Shown here: piece by piece, positions 63,501 to 64,000 of the stretch | Numbering within the stretch: the first letter of the stretch is position 1 | Layout of the letters: every line of letters starts with the position of its first letter | Assembly: GCF_039543525.1 (NCBI RefSeq) | Contig: NZ_BAABJX010000055.1 | Span: forward strand, 23,803-87,802 | Length of the DNA: 64,000 bases | Reading direction: 5' to 3' | Source: Algivirga pacifica | Lineage (GTDB): Bacteria; Bacteroidota; Bacteroidia; Cytophagales; Flammeovirgaceae | Notes under the pieces: model-generated | Told to the model about the DNA's origin: nothing | What the model saw: the letters and a program-made list of their open reading frames with translations, nothing else | Databases searched by the model: none | Program-made: the position numbers and the translations under genes

Positions 63501-63892
63501 TTTATCAATAATGGAAAAGAGAGGGATTTTTAAATATACATACCGCTTACACTACTTAAAGAGTTCAGATTTTATCGGTTACTAGAGTTTTAAAAAGGTA
63601 GAAACTGGTTGTAGGATCAATGCTGTCAACTCATATAATTGTAACACCAAGTAAAAGTACAATTTATTTTCTTACTTGGAGAATGTTCAACAGGAAAGAG
63701 TAAGGCTTAGTCAACAAAGTATGCAGTCACCTGTAATACAGTTCTTAAGGGAATCCCTTTCCTGTCTATTCTTTTAGAACCGGAACAGTACCTAAGGACA
63801 CAAGTCTATCCTTGTGATCCAGTATCAACGATGAGTAAAGGTGCAGGAAGAATAGGAACATTACAGATGTAAAACTTTAATAGTGTCTTATC
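63501..63892 (+). other. Non-coding end of IS110-type element; possible bridge RNA region
   Basis: This 392-bp interval has no frame of note. It includes a good stem (GGACACAAG at 63796-63804 with CTTGTGATCC at 63811-63820, one bulged base). In IS110 elements the non-coding end upstream of the transposase encodes a structured guide (bridge) RNA. If the reading at 63893 is an IS110 transposase, this is where that RNA should be. The left end of the element cannot be set from one copy. Confidence 0.35.
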
Positions 63893-64000
63893 ATGAGTGG
63901 CAAGTATTCTTTGGGAATAGATATTTCTAAAAAGGATTGGCTTTGTTGCAACGATATGAAAAAGGCATGAAAAAGTGGTAAGTTTAAGTGCGAACCAAAA
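63893..64000 (+). pseudogene. Start of an IS110-type transposase, interrupted, cut by window end
   Basis: The frame from 63893 reads MSGKYSLGIDISKKDWLCCN, then DMKKA and a TGA stop at 63968-63970. GIDISKKDW with its first aspartate is the opening of the IS110 DEDD transposase. The +1 frame from 63960 continues as KRHEKSGKFKCEPK, which fits the expected next part better. So there is either a frameshift or a programmed shift near the A-rich run at 63958-63963. The rest lies outside the window. Confidence 0.5.

Noticed and set aside
1..64000. tRNA, rRNA, tmRNA or riboswitch genes
   Set aside because: I looked for T-loop, anticodon-stem and common riboswitch cores and saw none, but a covariance search was not possible.

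Overview
The window is a chromosomal segment of a low-GC Bacteroidota member, most likely of the order Cytophagales. This rests on gene content: GH3-family protein, NagX-type acyltransferase, five-repeat DUF349 protein, DUF4249 lipoprotein paired with a TonB receptor, FISUMP-domain lipoprotein and a long YidC. It also rests on many exact copies of the Bacteroidota -7 promoter box TAnnTTTG upstream of genes and on the lack of clear Shine-Dalgarno sequences. No species can be named from the sequence alone.

Layout. 0-8 kb: end of an acetyltransferase gene, ilvE, an inositol-monophosphatase gene, a small unknown protein, a tandem pair of paralogous outer-membrane-like proteins, and a lipoprotein type I pullulanase. 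8.2-9.5 kb: a 36-residue membrane protein gene, a 240-bp cluster of DnaA boxes that looks like a replication origin (no dnaA in the window), and an AlbA_2-domain protein. 9.6-20.9 kb: OmpR-type response regulator, hisS, queE, folD, an endonuclease V-like gene, purU, holA and several unknown envelope or lipoprotein genes. 21-29.8 kb: cytochrome oxidase subunits I and II, dCMP deaminase, a GH3 protein, lptB and a receiver-histidine kinase protein. 29.9-42.5 kb: yidC, pyrG, a nucleoid-associated protein, an arginyltransferase-like protein, a DUF349 protein, yqgE, uvrD/pcrA and ridA. 43-53 kb: pta-ackA, a voltage-gated-type K+ channel, nagX, a FISUMP lipoprotein and rsgA. 53.5-58.7 kb: rpsA with a structured leader, then gyrB. 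58.7-63.5 kb: DUF4249/TonB-receptor operon and a second tandem pair of small outer-membrane proteins. The window ends in the start of an IS110-type transposase preceded by about 390 bp of non-coding DNA.

Most coding genes are housekeeping. The unusual content is between genes. Ten loci carry arrays or degenerate arrays of 7-bp units, often as two opposed arms of a hairpin between convergent genes. At least six loci carry long palindromes built from TTGAATCG/TTGATTCG words and small hairpin modules (family A). Two loci carry a related palindrome with conserved terminal inverted repeats (family B), and a third locus joins pieces of A and B. Three loci carry a conserved element placed directly after the stop codon of a minus-strand gene (family C). 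One 330-bp palindrome lies between the GH3 gene and lptB. No tRNA, rRNA, CRISPR array or prophage was recognised.
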